Origin: Ensifer sp. USDA 6670
GTDB lineage: Bacteria > Pseudomonadota > Alphaproteobacteria > Rhizobiales > Rhizobiaceae
Direction: 5' to 3'
NCBI GenBank assembly: GCA_000421085.1
Contig: ATWE01000020.1
Location: 1 to 64,000 of the forward strand
Length of the DNA: 64,000 nt
The notes beneath the pieces were generated by a model. It had not been told where the DNA came from and did not search any database. It saw nothing but the letters and a program-made list of their open reading frames with translations. The position numbers and the translations under genes are program-made. Below, in pieces: positions 52,686-62,091 of the stretch (its first letter is position 1; each line of letters starts with the position of its first letter).

Positions 52686-54764
52686 ATGTCTTACGTCATC
52701 TCGATTGACACTGGCGGCACCTTCACGGACGTAGTGATTAGGGGGCCCGACGGGAAACCAGCCATCGGCAAGGCGCTGACAACACATGAACGGGTCTTTT
52801 CCGGTATGCGCGAAGCTGTTGCCGCCGCTGCCGCGGAGAAGAAAATGACTCTCGACGAGCTGCTGGCTAATACCGAGCTGCTTGTTTATGGGACGACCCG
52901 CGCTACCAACGCCATCGTCACCAAGCGCGTTGCAAAAACTGCTTTCGTAACCACCGCCGGGTTCCCTGACACCCTCGTCTTGAGAGAAGCGGGCAAATTC
53001 GATCCACACGATTTCCGCACTCCCTATCCTGACCCCTACATACCGCGGCGCTGCACATTCGAGATTGTGGAACGCATGTCCTCGGAAGGCACCGTTTCGG
53101 TGCCGTTCGATGAAGCACAAGCGCGCAGGTCGGTAGCCCAGATTGTCGAACGAGGCTTCGAAGCAGTTGCAGTCTGTTTTCTCTGGTCTGTGGCAAATGG
53201 TGCTCATGAACTGGCTTTCGCACGATTGCTCGACGAAATGGCCCCCGGCACTCCCTATACTCTGTCCCATCAATTGATCCCGATCGTACGCGAATACCGC
53301 CGCGCCTCAGCCACGGCAATCGACGCTTCGCTGAAACCTTTAATGCAGGAGCACTTCCGTCAGCTCGAGACCGACCTTCGCGGGGCCGGCTACAAAGGCG
53401 AAATCCTCGTCTCAATTACCTCGGGCGGCTGTACCAACATAGAAGCGGTCGTGGCCAAACCGATCTATACGATTGGCTCCGGACCGGCGATGGCCCCGAT
53501 CTCCTCGCGTGCCTACGCCAAACAGGAAAGCTACGGTGACAACGTCATCGTGTGCGATGCCGGCGGCACTACTTTCGACGTGGGCCTGGTTCGAGACGGT
53601 CGCCTTACCTTCACGCGCGACACCTGGCTCGGTCCTCACTATGTGGGCGACCTTATGGCGATTTCGGCCGTGGACATGCGCTCCGTTGGGGCTGGCGGCG
53701 GCTCTATTGCGTGGATCGACGAAGGAGGGTTGATGCATGTGGGGCCGCAATCGGCTGGTTCGGAGCCTGGGCCGGCTTGCTACGGTCGTGGAGGAGAGCT
53801 GCCAACGGTTTCAGACGCTGCGGCGGTTTTGGGTTACTTCGACCCAAGCTTCTTCCTGGGCGGCAGAATGACACTCGACGTTGCTGCTGCACGCCGAGCG
53901 ATCGAGACCGTGTCCTCCAAGATCGGCCTGGGCGCTGAGGAGTGCGCCTATCGTATCCTGACCCTAGCATCCGAGCTGATGATCAGGGCAATCGGTGACA
54001 TCACCATCAACGAAGGCCTCAACCCACGCGAAAGCTCCATCGTAGCCGGCGGCGGGGCGGCCGGTTTGAACATAATGCTGATTGCAAAGGAACTCGGCTG
54101 TAATCGCGTCATCCTGCCTAAGACCGCCTCGGCACTGTCGGCGGCTGGCATGCAGTACGCGAACATCGTCTCGGAAGAAGCGGCGAGCCTCGTGACATCA
54201 ACCCAAGCTTTCAACTTTGAAGGGGTTCACGCGGTCCTTTGTCGCCTCAAAGCCAAACTTGATGCCTTCGCAATCCAGCTGGATCAAAGCGTAAACCATC
54301 GGATTGAATTCATAACTGAAGCTCGCTACGCCGGCCAGATCTGGGAACTCGACACACCGGTTCCCGCCTCGGGTCTTGAGACATTGGCTGACGTCGAAGC
54401 ACTGAAGGAGGAGTTCCACCGCGTACATGAGCGGCTTTTTGCTGTGCGAGACGAGGGCAGTCCGGTTGAATTCATAAACTGGAAGGCCCGCCTGAGCATT
54501 CCCCTGGGCAGCGATCCCGCCTCCTCTCCCGAAGTCGAAATTTGCAGTGCGGACCCCGAATTTTGCGCTGGACTTGCAAAGCGCGACTGTTTCTTCGGTG
54601 GGGCGTCGCCAGTCGCAACTCCGATCCTCAAGCCCCGCGACATGTTTCCAGGCCTCCGCATCCAAGGTCCTGCGATCATCGAAGAGCCGACGACCACGCT
54701 GGTCGTTTATCCGGGAATGTCGGCAACGATCAGCGGCGCCGGCAACTACCTGCTAGAAATCTGA
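52686..54764 (+). CDS. hyuA: Hydantoinase/oxoprolinase subunit A
   Basis: A 692-residue ATP-hydrolysing subunit of the N-methylhydantoinase/5-oxoprolinase/acetone carboxylase family. The N-terminal Hydant_A_N domain has YVISIDTGGTFTDVVIRGPD, and TTRATNAIVTKRVAKTAFVT follows. The ASKHA core shows VCDAGGTTFDVGLV and RSVGAGGGSIAWIDEGG. Near ~450 lies SIVAGGGAAGLNIMLIAKEL. Partner of HyuB, 11 bases downstream. Such pairs open lactam, imide or cyclic-ureide rings at the cost of ATP, or carboxylate ketones. No third acetone-carboxylase-type subunit is seen, which favours ring opening. Confidence 0.92.
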   Translation: MSYVISIDTGGTFTDVVIRGPDGKPAIGKALTTHERVFSGMREAVAAAAAEKKMTLDELLANTELLVYGTTRATNAIVTKRVAKTAFVTTAGFPDTLVLREAGKFDPHDFRTPYPDPYIPRRCTFEIVERMSSEGTVSVPFDEAQARRSVAQIVERGFEAVAVCFLWSVANGAHELAFARLLDEMAPGTPYTLSHQLIPIVREYRRASATAIDASLKPLMQEHFRQLETDLRGAGYKGEILVSITSGGCTNIEAVVAKPIYTIGSGPAMAPISSRAYAKQESYGDNVIVCDAGGTTFDVGLVRDGRLTFTRDTWLGPHYVGDLMAISAVDMRSVGAGGGSIAWIDEGGLMHVGPQSAGSEPGPACYGRGGELPTVSDAAAVLGYFDPSFFLGGRMTLDVAAARRAIETVSSKIGLGAEECAYRILTLASELMIRAIGDITINEGLNPRESSIVAGGGAAGLNIMLIAKELGCNRVILPKTASALSAAGMQYANIVSEEAASLVTSTQAFNFEGVHAVLCRLKAKLDAFAIQLDQSVNHRIEFITEARYAGQIWELDTPVPASGLETLADVEALKEEFHRVHERLFAVRDEGSPVEFINWKARLSIPLGSDPASSPEVEICSADPEFCAGLAKRDCFFGGASPVATPILKPRDMFPGLRIQGPAIIEEPTTTLVVYPGMSATISGAGNYLLEI

Positions 54765-54775
54765 AGGAGGACCAG

Positions 54776-56560
54776 ATGGAACAGCCCGTAAGGTCGAGCT
54801 TCGATCCCTTCCTGACTGCAATCATTGCTAACCGCATCGACAGCATCATCCGCGAAATGACGAACGCGATGTTGAGGTCGGCGCGCTCCGCCGTGATCAA
54901 TAGTGCTCGAGATTTCAGCTGTTCGATCGTGACCTCTGACAATCGACTGCTCGCATCCGCCGAAGGGCTACCGATCCACATCTTCGGATCGGATCTGCTG
55001 ACATTAGCAATGCAGAAGTTCCACGGCCATGACCTGCGCGAGGGGGACTGCTACCTCCATAACGATCCCTATAACGGCAACAGCCATCCCGCAGACCACG
55101 CGTTTCTCGTGCCTGTGTTTATCGACGGCGAACATATGTTCACAGCAGTGGCCAAAGCGCATCAGGCCGACATCGGTAACGCGCTTCCGACCACCTACAT
55201 GGCAGGCGCGCGCGACCAGTATGCGGAGGGCGCACTGATTTTTCCGGCAGTGAGAGTCCAGCGAGACTACAAGATGAACGAGGATATCGTGCGCATGTGC
55301 CGCGCGCGGATCCGCGTTCCCAACCAATGGTATGGTGATTTTCTGGCAGGAATCGGATCGGCCAGAATCGCCGAACGGCGGTTGAAAGAGCTCTGCGGCA
55401 AGTACGGCAAGGAGCAGATACGGGCGTTCCTCAACGATTGGCTCGACTATTCTGAAGAGCTGATGGTTAAGGCGCTTCAGCAGATGCCTCGGACTCGACT
55501 GTCGAATTCAGGCCGTCACGATGCACTGCCTGGGCTGCTTCCGGACGGTGTACCTCTGCGGGTATCACTGGAGATCGATCCGGAAGCCGCCATGATCGAG
55601 ATTGATCTGACCGACAACGTCGACAGCCTTCCGGTTGGCTTGAATCTGAGCCTAGCCTCTGCTTCTGCGGCAGCTGTGGCGGGTGTGTTCAACTCGATGA
55701 GCATTCGTGTGCCGCGCAATGATGGCTCCTTCCGCCGCATCCGTCTGCGGTTCCGCGAGGGCTCGATCCTCGGAAAACCGCGTTTTCCACACAGTTGCTC
55801 AGTCTCAACCACGAACATCGCAGATCGCGTGGTGAATGTCGTGCAGTCGGCATTTGCCCGCGTCAGCGCCGAATGGGGACTCGCAGAAGGCGGTGTGGGT
55901 GTCGGGCTCGGTTTTGCGGTTGTTTCTGGCGACGACCATCGCTACGGAGGGGCATCCTACGTGAATCAGATCTGCATTGGATCGGCAGGAGGTCCTGGCA
56001 GTCCATCGGCTGACGGCTGGCCAACCTACTCCATCCCTGTTGTTGCCGGTCTGATGTATCGCGACTCGATCGAGATCGACGAACTAAAGCATCCTTTCGA
56101 GGTTGAGTACTGCAGGCTTAAATCGGGAACTGGCGGCGCAGGTGAATTCCGGGGGGGCCCGGCGCTCGAGATGTCGATCACGCCGAAGGACAGCCCAATC
56201 GAGTTTATCTGGAACTGTGACGGGCTTGAGACCGCGCCGAAGGGCGTGCGGGGCGGCAGGGACGGCATAACGTCCCAGCACTGGCTCGTCAGCGCAGATG
56301 GTGCCGCCGAGGAACTCCCGAGCATGGTCGTCAGGACATTACAAGAGGGTGAGCGGCTTCTGGGTTGGCACACGTCCGGGGGCGGCTACGGTAATCCGCT
56401 GGCGCGCGACGTCGAGCTTGTTCGCAAGGATGTCTTGGAGGGTTACGAAACAATCGAGCGCGCCCGCGATCTCTATGGCGTGGTGTTCACAGGATCCATT
56501 GCCAACGATTCGCTGGCGGTGGACGAGATTGGGACTGCGTTAATGCGGGGTATTGGCTGA
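54776..56560 (+). CDS. hyuB: Hydantoinase/oxoprolinase subunit B
   Basis: A 594-residue partner of HyuA. Family motifs are DPFLTAIIANRIDSIIREMT, SARDFSCSIVTSDNRLLASA, HNDPYNGNSHPADHAFLVPV with likely metal ligands, and SGTGGAGEFRGGPALEMSI. It ends with the TSGGGYGNPLARD segment. ATG 54776 follows AAGGAGG; a longer open frame to 54542 is out of family. It is in the same operon as the Liv transporter genes, 73 bases before the first ATPase. Together with HyuA it probably acts in the cytoplasm on the imported compound. Confidence 0.93.
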   Translation: MEQPVRSSFDPFLTAIIANRIDSIIREMTNAMLRSARSAVINSARDFSCSIVTSDNRLLASAEGLPIHIFGSDLLTLAMQKFHGHDLREGDCYLHNDPYNGNSHPADHAFLVPVFIDGEHMFTAVAKAHQADIGNALPTTYMAGARDQYAEGALIFPAVRVQRDYKMNEDIVRMCRARIRVPNQWYGDFLAGIGSARIAERRLKELCGKYGKEQIRAFLNDWLDYSEELMVKALQQMPRTRLSNSGRHDALPGLLPDGVPLRVSLEIDPEAAMIEIDLTDNVDSLPVGLNLSLASASAAAVAGVFNSMSIRVPRNDGSFRRIRLRFREGSILGKPRFPHSCSVSTTNIADRVVNVVQSAFARVSAEWGLAEGGVGVGLGFAVVSGDDHRYGGASYVNQICIGSAGGPGSPSADGWPTYSIPVVAGLMYRDSIEIDELKHPFEVEYCRLKSGTGGAGEFRGGPALEMSITPKDSPIEFIWNCDGLETAPKGVRGGRDGITSQHWLVSADGAAEELPSMVVRTLQEGERLLGWHTSGGGYGNPLARDVELVRKDVLEGYETIERARDLYGVVFTGSIANDSLAVDEIGTALMRGIG

Positions 56561-56633
56561 TGCCTTTCCCGCAATCCATCCGCAGGCAAATCATGGTTCG
56601 TCTTGCTCTCGATGACCGCTATCGGAGGCACAG

Positions 56634-57368
56634 ATGAACGCGGCTGTTCCTCCCAGCTTGGCCGCCGAGGCGGTTTCGGTGACGTTCGACGGTTTGCGAG
56701 CGATCTCAGGTGTGTCGCTCACTCTCGAAAAGGGTGAGATCCTCGGGCTGATCGGGCCGAACGGCGCTGGCAAAACTACACTTGTCAACTGCCTCTCAGG
56801 TTTTCAACTGCCTACCGAGGGACGTGTTAGGCTCGGCGGGCAAGATACGGTCCGTTGGGACGCGGCGGCCTTCCGGAAGGCGGGGGTGGCACGAACATTT
56901 CAGGGCGGCCGATTGTTCCGTGACATGTCGGTACTCGATAATGTCGAAGTCACCGGCGTGGCGCTCGGCCTGTCGCGACGGGCGGCGCAGCGGAAGGCCT
57001 CTGAATTGTTGGACTGGATGGGGATCGCGCAATTTGCCCATCAGCTTGCCGGCACCCTGCCCTATACCGATGAGCGCCGTGTTGGGATCGCGAGAGCACT
57101 CCTGATGAAGCCGGACTTCTTGCTTCTGGATGAGCCGGCAGCAGGAATGTCGGACCACGAATGCGAGCAGCTGACGGCGCTGATCCGCATAATCCGGCTG
57201 GAGCAAGGCTGCGGTATCCTGCTGATCGAGCACAACATGGCAGTGGTGCTCGGGCTTTGCGACCGCGTCCACGTCCTCGATGGGGGACGCACATTGGCCC
57301 AAGGACGAGCCGCCGAAGTCCGCAATGATCGGGCAGTTATTGACGCCTACCTGGGTGCAGAGGGATGA
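56634..57368 (+). CDS. Liv-type ABC ATPase (LivG-like)
   Basis: A 244-residue ATPase. Walker A is IGPNGAGKTTLVN, Walker B is LLLDEPAAGMS and the H-switch is LLIEHNMAVV. The signature reads LPYTDERRVGIARAL, with PYTDE in place of the usual SYG.Q, a known style of LivG proteins. Partner of the ATPase starting 3 bases later. Confidence 0.93.
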   Translation: MNAAVPPSLAAEAVSVTFDGLRAISGVSLTLEKGEILGLIGPNGAGKTTLVNCLSGFQLPTEGRVRLGGQDTVRWDAAAFRKAGVARTFQGGRLFRDMSVLDNVEVTGVALGLSRRAAQRKASELLDWMGIAQFAHQLAGTLPYTDERRVGIARALLMKPDFLLLDEPAAGMSDHECEQLTALIRIIRLEQGCGILLIEHNMAVVLGLCDRVHVLDGGRTLAQGRAAEVRNDRAVIDAYLGAEG

Positions 57369-57371
57369 GCC

Positions 57372-58127
57372 ATGATGGTCAATGATATCCTTCAGGTTCG
57401 GGGGCTGCGTCTCGGCTACGGCAGAGCGATGGTACTGAACGGCGTGTCTTTCGAAGTCCCGGCAAAGGGCCTGATAGCTATCGTTGGACCTAATGGCGCC
57501 GGCAAGTCGTCTACGCTCGGCGCAATTGCTGGCGGAAACACAGTAAGCTCTGGAACGATCATCTTCGAAGGCAAAGACATTACCGGCGCCGCTCCGGAGG
57601 TGATCGCCGCGGCCGGCCTGTCGTTTGTGCCCGAGGGGAGACATGTTTTTTCCAGTCTAACTGTCGAAGAGAACCTGAGGGTAGGAACATTCAGACGAAA
57701 GGACCGGAACGCGGTCGAGATCGATCTTGAGCGGGTGTTCGATTACTTCCCGCGCCTGAAGGAGCGACTTCGCCAGCCCGGAGGAAAAATGTCGGGTGGA
57801 GAGCAGCAGATGCTTGTAATTGGTCGCGCATTGATGTGTCGCCCTCGGCTGGTGCTGATCGATGAGCCAAGCCTCGGTTTGGCTCCCCGAATAGTCGACG
57901 AAGTCTATGACATCCTGCAGCGGTTGCGTACCGAGGAGGGGTTAAGCCTCCTCGTGAACGAGCAGAGCTCGCGTCGCGTCATGAAGTACGCCGACGAGAT
58001 CATCGTTCTACGTGAGGGCGCCGTGCAACTTCGAGGGGAGCCGTCTGCGCTCGGCGCGGAGACCCTGCACGACGCGTATTTCGGTGCTGGCACATTTGAC
58101 CATGACAGCGCGGGGGGAACGGTATGA
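57372..58127 (+). CDS. Liv-type ABC ATPase (LivF-like)
   Basis: A 251-residue ATPase: Walker A VGPNGAGKSSTLG, signature MSGGEQQMLVIGRAL, Walker B LVLIDEPSLGLAP. The usual H-switch His is replaced (LLVNEQSSR), as in many LivF proteins. The start at 57372 follows the LivG stop by 3 bases. Its stop overlaps the permease start by four bases. Confidence 0.93.
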   Translation: MMVNDILQVRGLRLGYGRAMVLNGVSFEVPAKGLIAIVGPNGAGKSSTLGAIAGGNTVSSGTIIFEGKDITGAAPEVIAAAGLSFVPEGRHVFSSLTVEENLRVGTFRRKDRNAVEIDLERVFDYFPRLKERLRQPGGKMSGGEQQMLVIGRALMCRPRLVLIDEPSLGLAPRIVDEVYDILQRLRTEEGLSLLVNEQSSRRVMKYADEIIVLREGAVQLRGEPSALGAETLHDAYFGAGTFDHDSAGGTV

Positions 58128-59038
58128 TTCACTTTCTGCAGACACTGATCGATGCTTTGAGTCTTGGCAGCCTCTATGCCCTCGCGGCGCTCGGAATAGG
58201 GCTGTTGTTCGGAATCATGCGTCTGATCAACTTCGCGCATGGCGATTTCGTAGCGCTTTCGGCTTACGCTCTGATTCTGCCTTCCACTGACGTGGTCTCA
58301 ACACTGTTCATCGGCAGCCTGAGCTGGCCGCTCCTCATTGCGGCAATCCTGACGTTCGGCGTCGTTGTAGCGCTGCTGTCCAATTTCGCGGTGTTCAGAC
58401 GAATGCGCACCGCGAGCCCCCAGAACCTGATGGTCGTTTCCTTTGCACTTGGCTATGTCATTCAGAACCTCATCATGACCGTCTACGGGGCCCGCCCCAA
58501 GGCCTTGGGCCTGTGGTCTTCATTGACGCAGGTGATCGATGTCGGCGGTTTGCGAGTACCGCTCCTACAACTCGTCACGATCGGGGTCACGGCCGGACTC
58601 CTTTTAGGCCTGCTGTTGTTCATGCGCAAAACACCATTCGGCATCCAGATGCGCGCTGCGGCAGACGACTTCCGCATGGCACGGTTTCTAGGCGTCCGGG
58701 CGGATTTCGTGATCGCGTTGTCCTTCGCGATCAGCGGGTTGCTGGCGGGCGTCGTATCGCTGCTTTTCGTTGTGCAGACCGGCGTCCTTGCGCCCACTAT
58801 GGCTAGCGACATCGTCATATTCGCATTCATCGCGACGGTCGTGGGCGGCATGGGCAGCCTCCCCGGCGCTGTGTTGGGCGGACTACTGGTGGGTGCGGCG
58901 TCATCGCTTTTGCAGGCCTATTTGCCCGACGGCATTCGCGCCTTTCGCGACGTTTTCGTATTCCTGTTCGTAATCGCGCTGCTGTTGGTACGCCCCTCCG
59001 GCATCATCCGGCTGAAGCAATTCGAAGAAAGGGTCTGA
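58124..59038 (+). CDS. Liv-type ABC permease (LivH-like)
   Basis: A 304-residue membrane protein with eight or so spans. Family segments are SLYALAALGIGLLFGIMRLI, NFAHGDFVALSAYAL, RAAADDFRMARFLGV and GGMGSLPGAVLGGLLVGAAS. It pairs with the LivM-like permease to form the channel. Confidence 0.95.
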   Translation: MIHFLQTLIDALSLGSLYALAALGIGLLFGIMRLINFAHGDFVALSAYALILPSTDVVSTLFIGSLSWPLLIAAILTFGVVVALLSNFAVFRRMRTASPQNLMVVSFALGYVIQNLIMTVYGARPKALGLWSSLTQVIDVGGLRVPLLQLVTIGVTAGLLLGLLLFMRKTPFGIQMRAAADDFRMARFLGVRADFVIALSFAISGLLAGVVSLLFVVQTGVLAPTMASDIVIFAFIATVVGGMGSLPGAVLGGLLVGAASSLLQAYLPDGIRAFRDVFVFLFVIALLLVRPSGIIRLKQFEERV

Positions 59039-59041
59039 CCG

Positions 59042-60112
59042 GTGAAGGAGCAAATCGCCCCAACTACTTGCATAGCTGTGCCGCTATCCAGCTCCAGCCA
59101 TTCGATAAAACGGTTCGAAACTCCATTCATCTTATGCCTGGTGCTTCTGGGATTGCTGGCGTCAAGCCTTCCCTTCTCAAGTTTGGCCCAGACCATGACA
59201 GAGATGACGATCCGAGTCGTACTTGTCGTCGGTCTCTACGTGTTCATTGGCAATTCCGGAATCCTCTCTTTCGGACATGTCAGCTTCATGTCGATCGGGG
59301 CCTACGCCTTCGTCTGGATCAGCTGCTGTACGCTGCCGGCTTTGAAGCCTCTGTACCTTCCCGGATTGCCAATCGTGTTACAGGAGACGGCGCTGCCATC
59401 GCCCGCGGGAATTGCAGCCGCTGCGGCGCTGGCCGGCGGCAGTGCTCTGGTAATCGGCAGCATTCTGATGCGACTTTCGGGAACGGCCGCGTCGATCGCA
59501 ACCTTTTCACTGCTGGCCGGTCAATATGCTCTTTTCCGGAACTGGACCGGCGTCACGGGCGGCACCTCTTCTCTGGCGAACGTCCCTGTTTTCATGAATT
59601 CTGCGATCGGCACCCTGCTGGCTATCGGCGCCGTTCTCATTGCGTGGCTCCATCACCAAAGCCGCTATGGACTTATGTTGCGCGCTGCGCGTGATGAGCA
59701 AACCGCGTCGAAGGCCTCCGGTGTCAATGTGTGGCTGGTTCGCACGATAGCCTTTGGACTCTCAGGCCTTATCATGGGAGTCGGCGGAGCAATGCAGGCC
59801 GGATTTCTGGGAATTGTAACCGTCGACGCGTTTTATCTCGACGTAACGTTCCTGACCCTCGCCATGCTGATTGTGGGGGGCTCGGGTAGCCTGTCGGGGG
59901 CCGTCGTCGGGGTGATCGCGTTAACGGCAGTAACCGAGATGCTCCGACGCTTCGAAGTTGGTATCCACCTCGGCGATGCTTTGCTCGCGCTTCCCCGCGG
60001 GTTTCAGGAGGTAGGGCTCGGCATCGTTATGATTCTGGTAATGATTTTCCGCCCCGCCGGTATCATGAATGGGCGAGAATTGACCGTCGGACACTTTCGT
60101 CTGAAACGCTGA
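59042..60112 (+). CDS. Liv-type ABC permease (LivM-like)
   Basis: A 356-residue membrane protein. The N-terminus has a ~30-residue hydrophilic lead, then spans with NSGILSFGHVSFMSIGAYAF, YGLMLRAARDEQTASKASGV and LIVGGSGSLSGAVVGVIALT. GTG 59042 starts 3 bases after the LivH stop. It is the last gene of the operon that begins at the operators 51320-51354. Confidence 0.93.
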   Translation: MKEQIAPTTCIAVPLSSSSHSIKRFETPFILCLVLLGLLASSLPFSSLAQTMTEMTIRVVLVVGLYVFIGNSGILSFGHVSFMSIGAYAFVWISCCTLPALKPLYLPGLPIVLQETALPSPAGIAAAAALAGGSALVIGSILMRLSGTAASIATFSLLAGQYALFRNWTGVTGGTSSLANVPVFMNSAIGTLLAIGAVLIAWLHHQSRYGLMLRAARDEQTASKASGVNVWLVRTIAFGLSGLIMGVGGAMQAGFLGIVTVDAFYLDVTFLTLAMLIVGGSGSLSGAVVGVIALTAVTEMLRRFEVGIHLGDALLALPRGFQEVGLGIVMILVMIFRPAGIMNGRELTVGHFRLKR

Positions 60113-60298
60113 TCACGTGCGGCATCAATCGCCAGAACGTGCAAGAGTCTATGATGGATTCGCTTGCTGGAAGCGGAACAGATTGCCGGCGACAAGCTTC
60201 TTCGGCAACGAAGGCTCCTGTCCGCGTGCAAACTTGCGACGTGGACCTCACCGTTCGAGGCCCCCGTGGCCCGGTTGACAGGACTTACGATGAATATA
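60113..60298. promoter_or_regulatory. Promoter region of the cupin gene
   Basis: A TTGACA -35 box is at 60275-60280. The expected -10 falls at about 60295-60303 (TATAAA or GAATAT are possible), directly at the operator that follows. No gene is supported in this gap. Confidence 0.5.
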
Positions 60299-60316
60299 AA
60301 TGAATGATCATTCATT
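60299..60316. promoter_or_regulatory. TetR-type operator, perfect palindrome, cupin gene
   Basis: AATGAATGATCATTCATT is a perfect 18-base palindrome and probably the tightest site of the set. It overlaps the -10 region of the promoter upstream of the cupin. Confidence 0.8.
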
Positions 60317-60389
60317 TGGCGAAGCCTCATCAGAAAGACGGATGGCGCTTGCCGGTGATGATCGCGACGGCGCGAGCAGGAGCATAGCG

Positions 60390-60758
60390 ATGTACATCGA
60401 ACCGACGGTATTCCGGCAGGGCTTAACGGCGTTCGCAGCTTACGGCGAAGGCCCCGGCGAAGCGTCAATAGCGCGGCTCGTCGGGCCGCAGGACAGCTCG
60501 ACAATGGGTGCCTATCTCGCTCGTTTTCACGGGCGTTCCGTGCCCTGGACTGTGCGGTACGATGAGGTAATTGTTTGCATCGAGGGCGAGTTTCACCTCC
60601 GCACTGGAGAAACACTGCACACGTTGAATCCAGGCGACGTGGTCTGGATCCCCAAGGACACCGAACTCGCATACAATGGCGTTGAGAGTCTGGTATTTAT
60701 CGCGATTGCTCCAGTTGATTGGCGCATCAGGCTCCAACGCGAAGCGGAGCAGGTGTGA
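60390..60758 (+). CDS. Cupin protein (EutQ-like)
   Basis: A 122-residue single-domain cupin starting MYIEPTVFRQGLTAFAAYGE. The second half has the cupin core EFHLRTGETLHTLNPGDVVW, then IPKDTELAYNG. Metal-binding His residues of motif 1 are mostly lacking, as in EutQ-type proteins. ATG 60390 follows AGGAGC; the upstream frame to 60300 overlaps the operator. It may be an isomerase or a small-molecule binder. It is convergent with the TetR gene and in the regulon. Confidence 0.8.
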   Translation: MYIEPTVFRQGLTAFAAYGEGPGEASIARLVGPQDSSTMGAYLARFHGRSVPWTVRYDEVIVCIEGEFHLRTGETLHTLNPGDVVWIPKDTELAYNGVESLVFIAIAPVDWRIRLQREAEQV

Positions 60759-60829
60759 ACGCTCGGCACCCAACAAAGGCGCCGAAATCGATGCCGTCGA
60801 TGGGGCCACGGGCAGAAGGGGCCCGCTTC

Positions 60830-61528
60830 TCAACTCTCCGAAGCACGCTCTGGTCCAAGCAGCATACTATGGACAAGGCGATAGAAGTGCTTGCAGATCT
60901 TCTCGGGGGTGTAGGACCCGCTGGGCCGATACCAATTCAGGACATTATCACACATCGTTATGATTGCGAGCGCCGTTAGCCGGGCCTCGGGATGAGAGCT
61001 CGTCGCGGGCGATGGTATAGCTTCAATGATCTTGGTGAGTCGGTCGAGATGTTCCCTCATCATGCCTTTCACCCGATGTCTGACCGCAGGATCCAACCTG
61101 TTCAGAATGCCGGACTCGAGAAGACGATCGTTCGCTTGAGCTATCCGGGAGTGATTGATCTGGTACATAATGTGAGCGGTTATGGCGCTCTGAAGCCTTT
61201 CAAGTGGAGAGCTTCCCTCCGCATCGGCTGCTGCGATCGCCTCGTTGAACGCGCTCAACGCCTCCGTCACGGCCTCGCCTAGCAGTTCCTCCTTGGACTT
61301 GTAATGGTTGTAGACTGCAGGTGCCTTGATTCCGACCTCGGTGGCGATGTCCCGCATCGAGGTGGCATCAAAGCCGCGGGAACCGAAAAGCTCAATTGCA
61401 GCGTCGAGCAACCTCTCGCGGGTGTCGGAGCGGCTCGTTGATACCTTGCCGCCTTGGCCGGTTCGACGCCGTGTCCGTTCGACCTCCTGAGAAGCGGCTT
61501 GCTGATAGCTGCGGGCGAGTTCGTTCAC
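60830..61528 (-). CDS. TetR-family repressor, predicted master of the catabolic regulon
   Basis: A 232-residue regulator. A basic N-terminal lead (~30 residues) precedes the HTH at ~36-80: TRERLLDAAIELFGSRGFDA, TSMRDIATEVGIKAPAVYNH, YKSKEELL. The C-terminal ligand domain is all helical (SPLERLQSAITAHIMYQINH, RLTALAIITMCDNVLNWYRP). The start is GTG 61528 after AAGGACGG. It has its own promoter, TTGACA (61587-61582), a 17-base spacer, CATTAT (61564-61559), with a weak operator just downstream. It is the only TetR in the window and sits in the middle of the operator-bearing genes, so I assign the operators to it by inference. Confidence 0.92.
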   Translation of the reverse strand: MNELARSYQQAASQEVERTRRRTGQGGKVSTSRSDTRERLLDAAIELFGSRGFDATSMRDIATEVGIKAPAVYNHYKSKEELLGEAVTEALSAFNEAIAAADAEGSSPLERLQSAITAHIMYQINHSRIAQANDRLLESGILNRLDPAVRHRVKGMMREHLDRLTKIIEAIPSPATSSHPEARLTALAIITMCDNVLNWYRPSGSYTPEKICKHFYRLVHSMLLGPERASES

Positions 61529-61542
61529 AATTTTCCGTCCTT

Positions 61543-61560
61543 ATGAATGCCTATTCACAT
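61543..61560 (-). promoter_or_regulatory. Weak TetR-type operator, TetR own promoter
   Basis: ATGAATGCCTATTCACAT is an imperfect match (arms TGAATG / TATTCA), placed directly after the -10 box CATTAT. It suggests mild autoregulation. Confidence 0.5.
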
Positions 61561-61587
61561 AATGCGTCAGCTGCGGCGGTCTGTCAA

Positions 61588-61726
61588 AGGAGCGAACAGA
61601 AAATCGCCGGGCTGTCCAATATCGTCAGAGCGGAGACGACGCGAGTTTTTTCAACTGGCTGAGCAGGCCCATTCGCCCCTTCGCGTCCGGACCATGACTT
61701 GACATATTAGCGGCAGAGGATGAATA
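61588..61726. other. Spacer between tetR and the permease operon promoters
   Basis: No gene. A TTGACA box at 61699-61704 begins the promoter of the permease operon, with -10 near GAATAT (61722-61727). Confidence 0.5.
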
Positions 61727-61745
61727 TTAATGATCGTTCATTCAT
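61727..61745 (+). promoter_or_regulatory. TetR-type operator, NCS1 permease operon
   Basis: TTAATGATCGTTCATTCAT overlaps and follows the -10 region of a TTGACA promoter. The mRNA leader to ATG 61861 is about 120 bases. Confidence 0.75.
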
Positions 61746-61860
61746 CTTAGACTCGCTTCGAGAAGTCGACGCATGGGGAACGAGCACTGCGGCGCTGTTA
61801 AGGCAGCCCAATATTGTGAGAGCCGGCAATAGGCCGAACGTCCAGAAAAGGGAACAAACA

Positions 61861-62079
61861 ATGTCAGTCGAATTGGAACGGGTTTATCCACCCGACACCC
61901 GCGAGCGGTTTGAGGCGGCGCTGGATGCGGAGCTCTCCAGGCGTATTCAATCCCTGGGAGAGTCTCCGCACACAGCTTCGGAGTGCTGTGCCCCCACCCG
62001 CGCCTGCTTTGTCGAAGCCGCAAGCTGGGGCGTTCTCGGGGTGGTTATCTGGGTCGCCACCTTGATGTATCTCGGCTGA
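61861..62079 (+). CDS. Small single-span membrane protein before the NCS1 permease
   Basis: A 72-residue protein. A hydrophilic helical N-terminus (TRERFEAALDAELSRRIQSL) precedes a short Cys-containing stretch (SECCAPTRACF) and one C-terminal span (ASWGVLGVVIWVATLMYLG). ATG 61861 follows AAGGGAACAAAC, and the permease starts 12 bases after the stop. The tight spacing suggests a small accessory subunit of the permease, like the small subunits of some other transporters. I do not recognise the family. Confidence 0.75.
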   Translation: MSVELERVYPPDTRERFEAALDAELSRRIQSLGESPHTASECCAPTRACFVEAASWGVLGVVIWVATLMYLG

Positions 62080-62091
62080 GGAGGAAGACCA

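Noticed and set aside
54542-54775. Upstream extension of the hyuB frame
   Set aside because: The extension overlaps hyuA in another frame and lacks family sequence; AAGGAGG before 54776 decides the start.
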